DNA of 64,000 bases from Archaeoglobaceae archaeon (GTDB taxonomy: Archaea; Halobacteriota; Archaeoglobi; Archaeoglobales; Archaeoglobaceae), in assembly GCA_015520485.1 (NCBI GenBank), contig WAPX01000044.1, positions 1 to 64,000 of the forward strand. The letters are read 5' to 3'. How positions within the stretch are numbered: the stretch's first letter is position 1; the number at the start of each line of letters is the position of its first letter. A model generated the notes under the pieces. The model worked only from the letters and a program-made list of their open reading frames with translations. It searched no databases and had not been told where the DNA came from. Positions 62,582 through 64,000 of the stretch are shown here, one piece after another. A program made the translations under genes and the position numbers.

Positions 62582-63467
62582 AAACCTGAAAAAGCGTTTT
62601 GGAAGCGTGGAGGCTTTGAAGGGGATAACTTTTCACGTAAAAAGAGGAGAAGTATTTGGATATCTGGGAATGAACGGGGCGGGAAAGACAACTACTGTTA
62701 GAATTCTGACAGGTATAGTAAAACCCGATTCCGGATGTGCGAGAGTTATGGGTTTTGATGTTTCTGAAGATACGTTAAGGGCTAAGGAGGTAATCGGAGT
62801 TCTTCCAGAAGTTTCAAACGCATATCCTGATCTGACAGCGTGGCAGAACGTCATGTTTACGGCAGAACTGTACGGAATGAGCAAAAGAGAGGCTGAAAAA
62901 AGAGCAGAGGAGCTGCTCAGGGAATTTGGAATTTACGACAGAAGAAACAGCAGAGTTAGGGGCTTTTCCAAGGGAATGAAGCAGAGGCTGATGTTCTGCA
63001 TGGCTCTGATAAGTGATCCGGAAGTAATATTTCTCGACGAACCGACGAGCGGTTTGGACGTTTTAAGTGCGAGAATGATAAGAGAGAAAGTGCTGGAGCT
63101 TGCAAAAAGCGGGAAAACTATTTTTCTGACTTCACACAACATGAACGAGGTTAACCTTCTGTGCGACAGGGTCGCAATAATAAACAGGGGAAAAATAGTC
63201 GTGATAGATACACCCGGCAATATAAGGGCAAGAGTTGGTGGCAGCGTCGCTCTCGAAATACGCTTCGACAGGGCAGTAGAGCTTCCAGCAGAATTCAGGT
63301 CAAAGAAGGTGGGAGACAAGTACGTTGTTTACACCACAGACGTTCACGAAGCTTTTTGCAGCGTTGCTGATTTTGCAAGAGGGGCTGGTGTAAAAGTTCT
63401 GGAAGTCAATACGAGGTCTCCAACGCTTGAAGATGCTTTTCTTTCCGTACTGGGGGTGGTAAACTGA
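62556..63467 (+). CDS. ABC exporter ATP-binding protein
   Basis: The 303-residue ATPase is of the ABC-2 (DrrA/CcmA-like) type. Walker A is LGMNGAGKTTT, the Q-loop region is IGVLPEVSNAYPDLTAWQN, signature VRGFSKGMKQRL, Walker B VIFLDEPTSGLD, switch FLTSHNMNEVNLLCD. The C-terminal domain is typical of antibiotic or multidrug exporters. The start is among three tandem ATGs at 62556, 62559 and 62562; GGTGG is close upstream, so 62562 fits best. The permease gene follows at the stop codon. Confidence 0.92.
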   Translation: MMMRAIEAENLKKRFGSVEALKGITFHVKRGEVFGYLGMNGAGKTTTVRILTGIVKPDSGCARVMGFDVSEDTLRAKEVIGVLPEVSNAYPDLTAWQNVMFTAELYGMSKREAEKRAEELLREFGIYDRRNSRVRGFSKGMKQRLMFCMALISDPEVIFLDEPTSGLDVLSARMIREKVLELAKSGKTIFLTSHNMNEVNLLCDRVAIINRGKIVVIDTPGNIRARVGGSVALEIRFDRAVELPAEFRSKKVGDKYVVYTTDVHEAFCSVADFARGAGVKVLEVNTRSPTLEDAFLSVLGVVN

Positions 63468-64000
63468 ACGTTTTAAAGAGTTTTGCCGTAGCCAGAAAAG
63501 ACATTGCAATGTACTACACAAAAGGGCCCGTGGTAATATTTGGTGTTTTACTCCCTCTGTTCCTGTTCCTGGCCTTTTGCATTGGAAGGAATTTGTCCTC
63601 AGAGTTTTTGATTGCTGGATTAGTTTCAATAACGGTCTTTTTCTCGTCCACTTCAGTTTCACCAGCCGTAGCTCCATGGGAGGGTCAGATGAGAACGCTT
63701 GAGAGAATAATTTCCTGCCCGGTGGACGTTAAAACCATAATTCTTGGAGACGTTCTGGCTTCAATGGCTTTCGGATTCATAATTTCGATAGCTCCCCTGC
63801 TGATAGGTGTGGGAATAAAAACATTCCCCACCAACGTGCCGGTGCTGCTTGGAGGCATGGCGATATCTGCGTTCTGCTTCTCGAGCCTTGGGTCTCTGAT
63901 TTCGGCGTACCCCTCAAACCTTCCGTCCACAATAATGATGATTTCCTCTCTCGTCAGATTTCCACTCGTTTTTCTGAGCGGGATATTCATTCCCGTCTTT
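63464..64000 (+). CDS. ABC-2 type exporter permease, partial at the window edge
   Basis: The open frame runs from near 63464 to the edge. It encodes LNVLKSFAVARKDIAMYY, then hydrophobic helices VVIFGVLLPLFLFLAFCIG and FLIAGLVSITVFFSSTSVSPAVA. EGQMRTLERIISCPVDVKTII is a classic ABC-2 permease coupling motif, followed by more helices. The first codon is CTG at 63464 or one very close; no ATG or GTG is in the expected place, so the start is unsure. It forms the exporter with the upstream ATPase. The substrate is unknown. Confidence 0.82.
   Translation, partial: MNVLKSFAVARKDIAMYYTKGPVVIFGVLLPLFLFLAFCIGRNLSSEFLIAGLVSITVFFSSTSVSPAVAPWEGQMRTLERIISCPVDVKTIILGDVLASMAFGFIISIAPLLIGVGIKTFPTNVPVLLGGMAISAFCFSSLGSLISAYPSNLPSTIMMISSLVRFPLVFLSGIFIPVF

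Noticed and set aside
1-64000. CRISPR array or cas genes
   Set aside because: No regularly spaced direct repeats and no cas-like products were found in the window.

Overview
The window reads as chromosomal DNA of a hyperthermophilic euryarchaeon of the Archaeoglobales type (Archaeoglobus, Ferroglobus or Geoglobus-like). The basis is archaeal TATA boxes and many leaderless starts, aIF1A and aIF5A, archaeal-type polynucleotide kinase, FAD synthase and MptD, the two-step DKFP/ADH entry into the shikimate pathway, archaeosortase A, and a fused prephenate dehydrogenase-chorismate mutase-prephenate dehydratase of the kind known from Archaeoglobus. The genus is an inference; no rRNA is present.

Layout. 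1-8150 mixes housekeeping genes (Clp1/Grc3-type RNA kinase, YjbQ, RlmE/FtsJ, tRNA-Thr, tRNA-Arg) with decayed DNA: an RNase Z fragment at the left edge and a DUF234-type ATPase remnant. 8151-15877 carries a putative regulator, an amino-acid permease, gatCA, a GH38 alpha-mannosidase and a NIF3 protein. 15916-21384 is a phosphate uptake locus (pstSCAB-phoU) divergent from an AbrB-PhoU regulator. 21561-26461 is a four-gene cluster: actin-fold ATPase, coiled-coil protein, MinD/ParA ATPase and a TadC/FlaJ-like membrane protein. 26439-36864 holds an HD hydrolase, an orphan metal-binding lipoprotein, DUF460 protein, tRNA-Ser, an IS remnant, LemA/DUF2207, and a frameshifted XRE-cupin-methyltransferase-like protein ahead of azlCD.

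36964-41481 is the most striking part. It is an aromatic amino acid operon (ADH synthase, dehydroquinate synthase II, dehydroquinate dehydratase, TyrA-AroQ-PheA-ACT). It is preceded by a 34-codon, apparently leaderless reading frame whose last 13 codons encode eight aromatic residues (3 Tyr, 4 Phe, 1 Trp). Five short CTCTC/GAGAG segments around this frame can form mutually exclusive hairpins, the last one ending just before the ribosome binding site of the first enzyme. This is the architecture of a ribosome-mediated attenuator, in an archaeon.

41633-49767 has agmatinase/aIF5A, endonuclease IV-like, HemK-like and MptD genes, an archaeosortase A-archaetidylserine lipid operon, TyrRS, aIF1A, a flavin-dependent oxidoreductase and a Cys-rich ribbon-helix-helix protein. 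49768-50421 holds a second remnant of the same IS. 50422-64000 has a lipoprotein serpin, FAD synthase, a class V aminotransferase, tRNA-Val, alanine dehydrogenase, DUF763, ThiC, two membrane proteins (one a probable inactive M50-like protein), a B12-radical SAM enzyme, a UspA-transporter pair, and an ArsR-regulated ABC exporter with a perfect 27-bp operator palindrome. The exporter runs off the right edge.

All calls come from reading the sequence and recalling families; no database search was run.
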